From Phytopseudomonas daroniae (GTDB lineage Bacteria > Pseudomonadota > Gammaproteobacteria > Pseudomonadales > Pseudomonadaceae): 64,000 nucleotides of DNA. Positions 43,700 through 51,917 of the stretch are shown here, piece by piece (positions within the stretch are counted from its first letter, which is position 1; each line of letters begins with the position of its first letter). A program made the position numbers and the translations under genes. The notes below the pieces were generated by a model that saw only the letters and a list, made by a program, of their open reading frames with translations, was not told the origin of the DNA and did no database searches. The stretch lies in contig NZ_QJUI01000016.1 of assembly GCF_004327285.1 (NCBI RefSeq), positions 1 to 64,000 of the forward strand, read 5' to 3'.

Positions 43700-44659
43700 T
43701 CACTTGTCGCACTGGTAACTCACGTCCATGGCTTGGTCGATCTTGCGCACCACTTCCCAGTGCTGTTTAAAGGTGATCGGGATGAACTGCTCACCATCGG
43801 AGCTCTTGAATTCCGCCTGCAGATCCGAGCCTTCCCATTCGAACGTCTTGAAACCTTCCTGAATCTTGGCGGCCAGTTCTGGCTTGAGGTTGTAGACGTA
43901 GCCATAGCCGGTGGTGGGGAAGGTCTGCGAGGTGTACAGCACCTTGTACTGCTCAGGCTTGACCATGCCACGGGCCTGCATCTGTGCGAGCACCGAGTTG
44001 GCGATGGCGGCGGCGTCGTAATCGCGGTTCACCACGCCCATGATCGAGTTGTCGTGCTTGCCGGAGAAGGCCGTTTTGAAGTCCTTGTCCGCCTCGAGAT
44101 TGAACTCGGATTTGAGCAGCGCCGAAGGCGCCTTGAACCCGGAGTTCGAGGTGGGCGAGGTGAATGCCAGGGTGTGGCCGCGCAAGCCTGGTACGTCATC
44201 GATACCGCTGCCGGTATGGGTGATGATTTCCATCTGGTAGCCGTAGTTGCCCTGCTTGTCAGCCATCATGGTGAAGGGCACGAAGCCGGCGCAGTTGACT
44301 GCCAGCGGGACTGAGCCGGTGTTGAAGCCGGCAATGTGCAGCCGGCCGGCGCGCATGGCCTCGAGCTGGGCGGCGTTGGATTGAACCGGGAAGAACTTAA
44401 CCTTCTTGCCTGTCACCTTTTCCATGTGCTGCAAAAAACCGTCCCACACCTTGGCATACACGGCTGGGTCTTCCACGGGTGTGTACGCGAAGATCAGTGT
44501 GGCGGGATCAATCCACTTGCCTTCATCCGTCGGCGCATCGGCGACCATATCGCCGTTGGTGTCGGTGTAGCGAGAGGACAGATCGGCAGCATGAGCAGTG
44601 CCCAACACCGGTAAGAGCAGAGCGTAGAGCAGGCGGGAGCAGGTAACGGAACGCAGCAT
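43700..44659 (-). CDS. phnD: Phosphonate/phosphate-type ABC periplasmic binding protein (PhnD-like)
   Basis: 319 residues with a signal peptide ending AHA (about residue 24). The PhnD/PtxB features LIFAYTPVEDPAVYAKVWDGFLQHMEKVTGKKVKFFPVQS and LRAGRLHIAGFNTGSVPLAVN are visible. The start at 44659 has an AAGGGT ribosome site. It heads a phnDCEE operon. No C-P lyase, phosphonatase or phosphite dehydrogenase genes are in the window, so the physiological ligand is open. Confidence 0.92.
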   Translation of the reverse strand: MLRSVTCSRLLYALLLPVLGTAHAADLSSRYTDTNGDMVADAPTDEGKWIDPATLIFAYTPVEDPAVYAKVWDGFLQHMEKVTGKKVKFFPVQSNAAQLEAMRAGRLHIAGFNTGSVPLAVNCAGFVPFTMMADKQGNYGYQMEIITHTGSGIDDVPGLRGHTLAFTSPTSNSGFKAPSALLKSEFNLEADKDFKTAFSGKHDNSIMGVVNRDYDAAAIANSVLAQMQARGMVKPEQYKVLYTSQTFPTTGYGYVYNLKPELAAKIQEGFKTFEWEGSDLQAEFKSSDGEQFIPITFKQHWEVVRKIDQAMDVSYQCDK

Positions 44660-44716
44660 GGCTTGTACCCTTACAGGCTGGAAGACGACTCCGGCCACCA
44701 TAATGCGACTTTGTGA

Positions 44717-44929
44717 CTGTTTTACTTCAGCGCAGCGAAGCCTGGGCTGAGCGGCAAGGAAATCTGGAAGTACGATTACAGCTTGATCAGCGCGCTGCCT
44801 GGCGCACCGAACAAGAATGAGTCGACCGTCTTCGAGTGGAGCAAGGTCGGTAAGCTGCTGGATGTTTACAAGATCAATGGCGGTGCTGGTTCGAACGGTA
44901 ACCCGCTATTGAAAGCGGCCGGTATGTAA
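44717..44929 (+). pseudogene. C-terminal remnant of an unrecognised protein-coding gene
   Basis: An open frame of about 70 codons without a start codon ends at TAA 44927-44929 and reads ...GKEIWKYDYSLISALPGAP...LLDVYKINGGAG... It has protein-like composition and is followed 22 bp later by a strong terminator, so it looks like the 3' end of a gene whose 5' part was lost when the phn operon arrived. I do not recognise the family. Confidence 0.5.
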
Positions 44930-44950
44930 GCGACGTCTGTTGCCGAAACA

Positions 44951-44985
44951 AAAACGCCCGACATTCTGCATGTCGGGCGTTTTTG
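44951..44985. terminator. Strong bidirectional Rho-independent terminator
   Basis: A perfect 15-bp stem (aaaaacgcccgacat at 44951-44965, atgtcgggcgttttt at 44971-44985) with a 5-nt loop, flanked by A-run and T-run, works in both directions. It ends the remnant on the plus strand and the hydrolase gene (stop at 45031) on the minus strand. Confidence 0.92.
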
Positions 44986-45030
44986 TATGTGGCGCAAACG
45001 GGTAGCGGGCCTCACCAGTTCAGAAACTGG

Positions 45031-45933
45031 CTACCCGCGGCTCACGGCCTTCGGCGCGAACAGCGTGCGGATCGCCTCTTGGTACTCGCCGCTGCCGGTG
45101 CGCATGCTGTTGTTGTGGTTGCCGCCGTTGATCAGCAGCAGGCGCTTGGGCTCACTGGCGGCCTGGTAGAGGCTTTCGCTGAAACGGGCTGGGACATAGC
45201 GGTCGCCGGTGCCATGGGCGATCAGCACCGGCACCTTGATATCACCGATCTTGCTCAGTGAATCGAATTTCTGCGACAGCAGCCAGCGCACCGGCAGCGA
45301 TGTGTATTCGGCGGCCACTTCGGTGGCGGCGTCGGCCAGGTTGGTGAAGGTCGACTCGATGATCAGCCCGGCCAGCGGCGGTGTGTGGCGGTTGCGACCC
45401 AGGGATTCGGTCAGGTTGACCGCCACGGCGCCGCCCAGGGAATGGCCGTAGACGAAACGCTTGGCTGGATCCGGTTGCAGTTCGGTGAGGCGCTGCCAGG
45501 CGATCTCGGCGTCTTCGTAAATGGTGCGCTCGGAGGGCAGCTCGCCGAGGCTTTCGCCGAAGCCTCGGTAGTCGATGGCCAGTACCGAGAAGCCCATGGC
45601 ATGCAGTTGTTCGATGCGAAACAACTGGCCGGTCAGGTTCCAGCGCGAGCCGTGCAGGTACAGCAGCGTCGGTGCGTCTGCCTTGCGTGCTGGCCACCAC
45701 CAGGCGTGGATGTTCTGGGTATCGCCGAACGTTGGTGCGCTGAGGGTCATTTCCTCCACGCCGACGGGCAGGCCGCTGAACCAGCTGGCGGTGCCGGGCT
45801 CGATGCGGAACACCAGTTCGCGTTCCTTTTCTTCAAGTTTGGCGCAACCGACCGGCAGGCCGACGGCCAGGCACAGCAGCAGGCTCAGGCTGAACCAGCG
45901 GCGGCGCAGGGTGTGGATAAGTGATGTGGCCAT
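45031..45933 (-). CDS. Alpha/beta-hydrolase lipoprotein
   Basis: 300 residues. The signal peptide ends in a lipobox (VGCAK, Cys near residue 28), so the enzyme is probably lipid-anchored in the envelope. Catalytic elements: nucleophile Ser in YGHSLGGAVA, Asp in AHGTGDRYVP and His in INGGNHNNS. It is of the serine aminopeptidase/BEM46-like group. The start at 45933 has a CGGAG site. A truncated, decayed copy lies at 40798-40984 on the other side of the phn operon. The substrate is unknown. Confidence 0.9.
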   Translation of the reverse strand: MATSLIHTLRRRWFSLSLLLCLAVGLPVGCAKLEEKERELVFRIEPGTASWFSGLPVGVEEMTLSAPTFGDTQNIHAWWWPARKADAPTLLYLHGSRWNLTGQLFRIEQLHAMGFSVLAIDYRGFGESLGELPSERTIYEDAEIAWQRLTELQPDPAKRFVYGHSLGGAVAVNLTESLGRNRHTPPLAGLIIESTFTNLADAATEVAAEYTSLPVRWLLSQKFDSLSKIGDIKVPVLIAHGTGDRYVPARFSESLYQAASEPKRLLLINGGNHNNSMRTGSGEYQEAIRTLFAPKAVSRG

Positions 45934-46150
45934 GGAACTCCGCACTGCTCGAAAACGCGACGCCACTGTCTGCTTCGCTGAAGGCAGCAGAGGGGCGCGA
46001 AAGGGTGATAGGCGAGTAGACCGGAACGGAGCGCTGGCGTTCGTCTAGGTCGCGGGTTTCGGGTATCGAGTTGTTACCGGATCATGACATGCCTGCTGCC
46101 GCTTTCAAGCCTGCGCTATGCTGCGCCGTTCATCTCCTGCGGATTCACCC

Positions 46151-47401
46151 ATGTCGTCCACGCCTTCCGATTTGCGCCGCCCTGCGGGTGCCACTCTGGT
46201 GCTGCTGGCGTCGCTGTATTGTGCCCAGGGCCTGCCGTCGGGGTTGATCGCCCATGCATTGCCGGTGCTGATGCGTCAGCACGGTGTGGATCTGGCGCTG
46301 ATCGGCCTGCTCAAGTTGCTGGCGTTGCCCTGGTTGCTCAAGGTGCTGTGGGCGCCCTGGGTGGATCGTTTGTCGTCGCGGCGCCTGGGCCATCACCGTG
46401 GCTGGATTCTACCCTTGCAGAGCGGCGTGCTGCTGATTCTCCTGGCGCTGGCGATGCTCTCGCCCGATGCCTTGTTCGGTGCCCATCTACCGCTTCTGCT
46501 TGGTCTGCTGGTGTTGGTCAACCTGGCCGCCGCGACTCAGGATATCGCCACCGATGGCCTGACCGTACGCCTGTTGCCGGAGCGCTGGCGCGGGCTTGGC
46601 AACAGTCTGCAGGTGGGTGGCTACAAGGTGGGGATGATCGTCAGCGGCAGTGGCCTGCTGCTGGTGATCGACCGCTTTGGCTGGAACCTGTCTTTGCTCT
46701 GGCTGACTCTGTTGCTGGCGCTGACGCTGTTGCCGATCTGGCGCTTTGCCGAGACGCGCCACTTGCCACCTCAGGCCGCCTCTACCGAGCCGGTGGGCCC
46801 TGGCCTGTTGCTGCGCCATTACCGCGGGCTGCTGGCGCTGCCGGGCATGGGCTTGTGGCTGGCGGTAGTGCTGACGTTCAAGCTGGGTGATGCCCTGGGT
46901 TCGCCGATGATCAAACCGATGCTGGTGGATCAGGGCTGGAGCAACGCCGAGCTGGGGCAACTGACGTTGATCAGCAGTCTGGTCGGGATTGGTGGTGCGT
47001 TGCTTGGTGGTCTGCTTTATGCGCGCCTGGGTGTGCTGCGCGCGCTGCTGATCTTCGGTGTACTGCAGGCGCTGAGTCTTGCCGCATTGGCGCTGCTGGT
47101 GAGCCGCGGCGGTGATGCGTCTCTGGTGTACGCGTTGACGCTGTTCGAGCAGGCGGCGGATGGTCTGTCCACCGTGGCACTGTTCGCCGCGATGATGCGC
47201 CAGTGCCGCAGCGGTCACGAGGGCGCGGATTTCACCCTGCAGGCCTCCACGCAGATCCTCCTCGGCGGCTTCGTCGGCGCGGCCAGCGGCGTGCTGGCCA
47301 AGGCGTTGGGCTATGGCGGCCTGTTCATCTGCGCAGGCATCCTGGGACTGGCGGCGCTGTTGTTGGTGTGGCGCTATTTTCGCCGCCACGGCTGGCGCTA
47401 G
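46151..47401 (+). CDS. MFS permease, AmpG-like
   Basis: 416 residues from the ATG at 46151 with about twelve membrane helices. The segments LYCAQGLPSGLIAHALPVLMRQHG, LLALPWLLKVLWAPWVDR and NLAAATQDIATDGLTVRLL are characteristic of the AmpG/acetyl-CoA-transporter branch of MFS. AmpG imports muropeptides for recycling, but paralogues of unknown cargo are common and the genuine ampG cannot be told from this. The start is uncertain: another ATG is at 46118. Confidence 0.8.
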   Translation: MSSTPSDLRRPAGATLVLLASLYCAQGLPSGLIAHALPVLMRQHGVDLALIGLLKLLALPWLLKVLWAPWVDRLSSRRLGHHRGWILPLQSGVLLILLALAMLSPDALFGAHLPLLLGLLVLVNLAAATQDIATDGLTVRLLPERWRGLGNSLQVGGYKVGMIVSGSGLLLVIDRFGWNLSLLWLTLLLALTLLPIWRFAETRHLPPQAASTEPVGPGLLLRHYRGLLALPGMGLWLAVVLTFKLGDALGSPMIKPMLVDQGWSNAELGQLTLISSLVGIGGALLGGLLYARLGVLRALLIFGVLQALSLAALALLVSRGGDASLVYALTLFEQAADGLSTVALFAAMMRQCRSGHEGADFTLQASTQILLGGFVGAASGVLAKALGYGGLFICAGILGLAALLLVWRYFRRHGWR

Positions 47402-47415
47402 AGACGCACGCTTTC

Positions 47416-47449
47416 CGTAGCCCGGTGTTGAGCGCAGCGATACCCGGGA
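47416..47449. repeat. REP-like intergenic repeat (GTAGCCCGG...CCCGGG)
   Basis: The element gtagcccggtgttgagcgca continues to tacccggga and forms a short stem between cccgg and ccggg. It lies between the convergent MFS (plus) and SulP (minus) genes. Copies of this type are frequent in some Pseudomonas genomes. Confidence 0.6.
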
Positions 47450-47459
47450 AATGGTTGGC

Positions 47460-49061
47460 TCAATCCTCGAACTGCACGGGGCAGGTGGCGGCACCTTCGA
47501 GTTTGTGGATTTCGTCGATCACGTGGGGGCGGGCGTGGCGCAGAACCAGTTGGCGGTTCTGGGTGTGCAGGCGACGTGCTTCCTGGTGGAGCATTTCCAC
47601 GCCGGCGTAATCGATGAAGTTGATGTGCCGGGCATCGACCACCACCCGCTCGCCACGGCTGAGCTGCAACACTTGCTGCACGTAGTGGCAGGCGCCGAAG
47701 AAGATCGAGCCTTCCAGGCGCAGCAGTTCGTCGTCGCCGTCGCGGGTGTATTTGAAGCGCGGCTGTGAGGTGCGCTTGAGGTAGAAGAACAGCGAGGCCA
47801 GCACGCCGGCGTAGATCGCCGTCTGCAGCTCCAGCAGCAGGGTGGCCAGCAGGGTCAGCAGCATCACCACGAACTCCGCGCGGCTGACCCGCAGCAATGC
47901 CCGTACCCCGGCTACATCCACCAGCCCCCAGCAGATCAGCAGGATGGCCGCGGCCATGCTTGGCAGGGCGATATGGGCGATCAGCGCTGCACAGAACAGC
48001 GCGAACGCCGCCACCAGTACGGCGGAGAACACACCGGCCAGTGGTGAGGTGGCGCCGCCCTGCAGGTTCAACGCCGAACGGGTGAAGGAGCCGGCCGACA
48101 GCGAACCGGAGAACCAGGGGCCGATCAGGTTGGACAGGCCCTGGGCGCGTACCTCCTGGTTGGCGTCCAGCACCTGCTGGGATTTGCTCGCCAGGGAGCG
48201 GGCGATGGACAGGCTGGTGACCAGGCCGAGCATGCCGCAGGCGATGGCGGCGGGCAGCAGTTGCAGCAGGCTGTTGACCTCGAAGTGCAGCGTGGTGAGC
48301 GGCGGCAGCTTGCCCTCGAAGGCGTTGACCAGGGCGATGCTGGCGAAGAACCCCGGCAGGGCGGCGACCAGCAGGCTGCCAGCGACCACGCCGATGAGCA
48401 GCGCCGGCAAGCGCGGCCACAAGCGCCGACACAACAGGCTCACCGTCAGGGTGAACAGCGCCACGAGCAGCGCATGCCAGTCGGCTTGCCCGAGGTGCTC
48501 GACGAGGGCGAGCAGGGTCGCGACGGCGGTACGCTGGCTGTCGACCTCCAGGCCCAGCAGGTTGGGCAACTGGCCGAGGGCGATCACCAGAGCGGCGCCC
48601 AGGGTGAAGCCGAGCACCACCGAGGGTGAGACGAAGTTGACCAGATTACCGAAGCGCAGCAGCCCCAGCAGCCACTGGAACAGCCCGGCGAGAAAGGTCA
48701 GCACCAGCACCAGCGCGACGAACTCGTCGCTACCTGGCCTGGCCATGGGGCTGACGCTGGTGAACAGGACGATGGAGATGGCCGCCGTCGGCCCGGCGAT
48801 CAGGTGCCACGACGAGCCCCACAGGCAGGCGATGATCACCGGCACGATGGCCGCATACAGCCCGTACTCGGCGGGCAGCCCGGCGATCAGCGCGTAGGCG
48901 ATCGATTGCGGCAAGGCCAGAATGGCGCCGCTCAGCCCGACCAGCAGATCCGTACCCAGGGTACGCCGGGTGATACTCGGCCACCAGAGCAGGAATGGGA
49001 ACAGGCTGTAGCGGCTGGGTAAGCGCATGCGGTCGCTCGGGGGCGGATGATTAGGTGGCAA
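47460..49061 (-). CDS. SulP-family anion transporter with C-terminal STAS domain
   Basis: 533 residues. About eleven to twelve helices include LLVGLSGAILALPQSIAYALIAGLPAEYGLYAAIVPVIIACLWGSS, the family signature region, and NLIGPWFSGSLSAGSFTRSALN. The STAS domain at about 440-533 includes VVVDARHINFIDYAGVEML. Members carry sulfate, bicarbonate, dicarboxylates or other anions. It lies downstream of a choline-sulfate operon whose sulfatase releases sulfate, but hairpin repeats separate the two, so a functional link is only possible. Confidence 0.9.
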   Translation of the reverse strand: MPPNHPPPSDRMRLPSRYSLFPFLLWWPSITRRTLGTDLLVGLSGAILALPQSIAYALIAGLPAEYGLYAAIVPVIIACLWGSSWHLIAGPTAAISIVLFTSVSPMARPGSDEFVALVLVLTFLAGLFQWLLGLLRFGNLVNFVSPSVVLGFTLGAALVIALGQLPNLLGLEVDSQRTAVATLLALVEHLGQADWHALLVALFTLTVSLLCRRLWPRLPALLIGVVAGSLLVAALPGFFASIALVNAFEGKLPPLTTLHFEVNSLLQLLPAAIACGMLGLVTSLSIARSLASKSQQVLDANQEVRAQGLSNLIGPWFSGSLSAGSFTRSALNLQGGATSPLAGVFSAVLVAAFALFCAALIAHIALPSMAAAILLICWGLVDVAGVRALLRVSRAEFVVMLLTLLATLLLELQTAIYAGVLASLFFYLKRTSQPRFKYTRDGDDELLRLEGSIFFGACHYVQQVLQLSRGERVVVDARHINFIDYAGVEMLHQEARRLHTQNRQLVLRHARPHVIDEIHKLEGAATCPVQFED

Positions 49062-49153
49062 GCAGAGTAACAGAGGCTTTCGTCATGATTTCCCGGAGTG
49101 CTCGAGCGCATCGCGTGTATGGCTTTGGAAAGGCGATAGCGGCCATTCGATCT

Positions 49154-49228
49154 GGTGGGCTAAAGCCCACCCTACAGCCGTAGGATGGGTGAAACCCATC
49201 AATTGCCGATGGGTTGCACCCATCCTAC
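49154..49228. repeat. Clustered hairpin repeats (GTGGGC...GCCCAC; GTAGGATGGGT...ACCCATCCTAC)
   Basis: One perfect hairpin is ggtgggc-taaa-gcccacc (49154-49171). Next, an 11-bp outer stem gtaggatgggt (49180-49190) / acccatcctac (49218-49228) encloses two smaller stems, gatgggt-gaa-acccatc and gatgggt-tgc-acccatc. The block lies between the choX stop and the SulP start and may end or stabilise the choX message. Confidence 0.75.
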
Positions 49229-49263
49229 GACCTGCGATTGTCCGCTTCCGCCACTTAACTGCC

Positions 49264-50193
49264 CTACAGCTTGGCCTTCACCGCCGCAACCGCGTCGCCG
49301 CCATCGCGGGTAGTGACACCCTGCAGCCAGCCGTCGATCACCTCGGGATTGGCCTTGAGCCAATCCTTCACGGCCTGGTCGTTGCTCGCCTGCTTGCTCA
49401 GTACCTTGTCCATGATGGCGTTCTCCATGTCCTGGGTGAACGTCAGGTTGCTCAGCAGTTTGCCAACGTTCGGGCATTGCGCCGCATAGTCCTTGCGGGC
49501 CAGGGTGTTGACGCTGCCGCTCTCGCCAAAGTACTTCTCGCCACCCTTGAGGTACTTCATGTCGTACTGCACGTTCATCGGGTGCGGTGTCCAGCCGAGG
49601 AAGGCGACGAACTCGTCGCGCCGCACCGCACGGCCGACCTGTACCAGCATGGCCTGCTCACTGGATTCGATCAGCGTCCAATCCTTCAGGCCGAATTCGT
49701 TGGCGGCGATGATTTCCTTGATCGACTCGTTGGCCGGCGCGCCGGAAGCGATGCCGTAGATCTTGCGGCCGAACTTGTCGGCGTGTTTTTCCAGGTCGGC
49801 GAAGGTCTTCACCCCGGCGTCATAGGCATAGGTCGGCACAGCCAGGGTGTACTCGGTGCCGCTGAGGTTTTCGGCGACCTTGTCCACCTTGCCGTTGGCG
49901 ACGAACTTGTCGTAGTTGGCCTGCTGCGCGGGCATCCAGTTGCCGAGGAACACATCGACCTGGCCCTTTTGCAGGCCGGCGAAAATGATCGGCACGCCGA
50001 GGGTCTGGGTCTGCACCTTGTAGCCCAGGCCTTCGAGTACCAGGCTGGCGATGCCGTTGGTCACGGCAATGTCGCTCCAGCCTGGATCACCGAGTTTCAC
50101 CGTGGCGCAACTGGCGTCTTCGGCGTGGGCCTGGGAGGCGAGGGTGGCGGCCATGAGCAGGCTGCCGGTGACGGCCGTCTTGAATGTCTTCAT
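49264..50193 (-). CDS. choX: Choline-type ABC periplasmic binding protein (ChoX)
   Basis: 309 residues with a signal peptide cleaved near AHA (residue 24). The family features LGDPGWSDIAVTNGIASLVLEGLGY, GQVDVFLGNWMPAQQ and FLGWTPHPMN, with aromatic residues used to bind quaternary amines, identify a choline/betaine receptor of the OpuAC group. It follows betC by about 100 bp on the same strand. No cognate permease or ATPase is here, so it probably shares one encoded elsewhere. Confidence 0.9.
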   Translation of the reverse strand: MKTFKTAVTGSLLMAATLASQAHAEDASCATVKLGDPGWSDIAVTNGIASLVLEGLGYKVQTQTLGVPIIFAGLQKGQVDVFLGNWMPAQQANYDKFVANGKVDKVAENLSGTEYTLAVPTYAYDAGVKTFADLEKHADKFGRKIYGIASGAPANESIKEIIAANEFGLKDWTLIESSEQAMLVQVGRAVRRDEFVAFLGWTPHPMNVQYDMKYLKGGEKYFGESGSVNTLARKDYAAQCPNVGKLLSNLTFTQDMENAIMDKVLSKQASNDQAVKDWLKANPEVIDGWLQGVTTRDGGDAVAAVKAKL

Positions 50194-50293
50194 GCCTATT
50201 TCCTTATGTCGATTTTTAGTTTGGCAGGCTATGCGACGCAGGCGAGCGTGCCGGGTTCCCGCGGTTTTCCGCTGGGTCACCCGGCACGCTGCG

Positions 50294-51802
50294 TCACGGT
50301 TGGGGGAAGCGGGCGCGGCGCTCCAGATCGTCGAGGTCGATGTGGTTGCGCATGTATTGCTCGCTGGCGTCGACCATCGGCTGGTGATCCCAGCTCTTCA
50401 GCGCACCTTTGCCGAGGGCTTCGGCGACCAGGCGGCGGCGACGCTGGCTGGCCAGGGTGGCGCGGTGGATCGCGGCAATGTCCCAACGGCCGCGTGCCTG
50501 GGCGAGGAAGGACGCGACCTGCTCGCGATGATCCGGCGACTCGGCCAGGTTCTCGCGTTCCTGCGGGTCGCTCGCCACGTTGAACAGCAGCAGCGGATCC
50601 TCTTCGGAGTAGATGAATTTCCACTCGCCGCGGCGAATCATCATCAGCGGGCTGGTGGTGCCTTCGGCCATGTACTCGCCGAGCACTTCGTCGTGTCCGC
50701 CGCTGCCCTGCAGGTGCGGCAACAGCGAGCGGCCGTCGAGTGCCAGGCCGGTTTCCACCTGGCCGCCGGCCAGCTCCACCAGGGTCGGCAAGAGGTCGAC
50801 GGTGGACACCGACTGGCTGACCCGGTGCGCCGCGAAACGCGCCGGTGCGTGGATCAGCAGCGGTACCCGGGCGGCCATCTCGAACCAGTGCATCTTGTAC
50901 CAGAGGCCGCGTTCGCCAAGCATGTCGCCGTGATCGCCGGAGAACACGATGATGGTGTCGTCGGCCAGCTTGCAGTCCTTGAGGGTCTTGAGCAGCTTGC
51001 CGATGTTGTCGTCGATGTAGCTGCAGGCGCCGAAGTAGGCGCGGCGCGCGTCGCGGATCTTGTGCTCGGGCAGCGGCTTGTCCCACAGGTCGATGACCTT
51101 GAGCAGGCGCTGGGAGTGGGGATCCTGCTCGGCCTGGTCGATCACCTGGCGGGGCAGGGGGATATCGTCATCGCTGTAGCGATCCCAGTATTCCTCGGGA
51201 ATGGTGTACGGGTCGTGCGGATGGGTCATCGACACGGTCAGGCAGAACGGCTGATCCGGCGTCACGCGCACGTGGTCGTAGAGGTACTGCTGGGCCTTGA
51301 ACACCACCTCTTCGTCGAAGTCGAGCTGGTTGGTGCGCACGCAAGGGCCGGCCTGCAGCACCGAGGACATGTTGTGGTACCAACTGGCGCGCACCTCGGG
51401 CTCGTCCCAGTTCACGGCCCAGCCGTAGTCGGCGGGATAGATGTCGCTGGTCAGACGTTCCTCGTAGCCGTGCAACTGATCCGGGCCGCAGAAATGCATT
51501 TTGCCGGACAGCGCCGTGCGGTAACCGAGACGGCGCAGGTAGTGAGCGTAGGTCGGCACGTCGGCGGGGAAGTCGGCGGCATTGTCGTAGGCGCCGATCT
51601 GGCTGGGCAACTGGCCGCTGACCAGGGTGAAGCGCGAGGGCGCGCACAGCGGGCTGTTGCAGTAGGCGGAATCGAACAACACGCCCTCGGCGGCCAGGCG
51701 CTGCAGGTTCGGCACCTTGATCGGCGAGGCCGGATCGTGCAGTGGCAAAAGCGGCGCGGCCATCTGGTCGGCCATGATGAAAAGGATGTTCGGGCGTTTC
51801 AT
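50294..51802 (-). CDS. betC: Choline-sulfatase BetC
   Basis: 502 residues from the ATG at 51802 (MKRPNILFIMADQ); an ATG six codons upstream is possible and neither has a clear ribosome site. It is a sulfatase of the alkaline-phosphatase fold: the formylglycine cysteine is Cys53 in LCAPSRFTLVSGQ, with SGDHGDMLGERGLWYK further on. The choline-sulfatase C-terminus is present (RRRLVAEALGKGALKSWDHQP). It cleaves choline-O-sulfate to choline and sulfate for osmoprotection and for carbon, nitrogen and sulfur supply. It diverges from its LysR regulator. Confidence 0.94.
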   Translation of the reverse strand: MKRPNILFIMADQMAAPLLPLHDPASPIKVPNLQRLAAEGVLFDSAYCNSPLCAPSRFTLVSGQLPSQIGAYDNAADFPADVPTYAHYLRRLGYRTALSGKMHFCGPDQLHGYEERLTSDIYPADYGWAVNWDEPEVRASWYHNMSSVLQAGPCVRTNQLDFDEEVVFKAQQYLYDHVRVTPDQPFCLTVSMTHPHDPYTIPEEYWDRYSDDDIPLPRQVIDQAEQDPHSQRLLKVIDLWDKPLPEHKIRDARRAYFGACSYIDDNIGKLLKTLKDCKLADDTIIVFSGDHGDMLGERGLWYKMHWFEMAARVPLLIHAPARFAAHRVSQSVSTVDLLPTLVELAGGQVETGLALDGRSLLPHLQGSGGHDEVLGEYMAEGTTSPLMMIRRGEWKFIYSEEDPLLLFNVASDPQERENLAESPDHREQVASFLAQARGRWDIAAIHRATLASQRRRRLVAEALGKGALKSWDHQPMVDASEQYMRNHIDLDDLERRARFPQP

Positions 51803-51902
51803 GGCGGTTGTGTGTTCCATATGGTTGTTTTATGCGAGAGTGCTATTTTGATCATCCAGCCTCGCCAGGCCTGGGTAAACCCGGATGAGGTACATGACTA
51901 GG

Positions 51903-51917
51903 ATAAGCACAGCTTAT
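51903..51917 (+). promoter_or_regulatory. LysR-type box overlapping the regulator's start codon
   Basis: ATAAGC-aca-GCTTAT is a perfect 6+3+6 palindrome containing T-N11-A, the LysR operator pattern. Its last two bases overlap the ATG (51916-51918) of the LysR gene and it lies about 100 bp from the betC start. It is well placed for autoregulation and for control of betC-choX. Confidence 0.6.

Noticed and set aside
43700..44701. Longer start (44701) for the PhnD-like protein
   Set aside because: It adds 14 residues before an obvious signal peptide and lacks the AAGGGT site present before 44659.
47416..47449. Possible small RNA gene in the repeat between MFS and SulP genes
   Set aside because: The segment is fully explained as a REP-like repeat between convergent genes, with no promoter.
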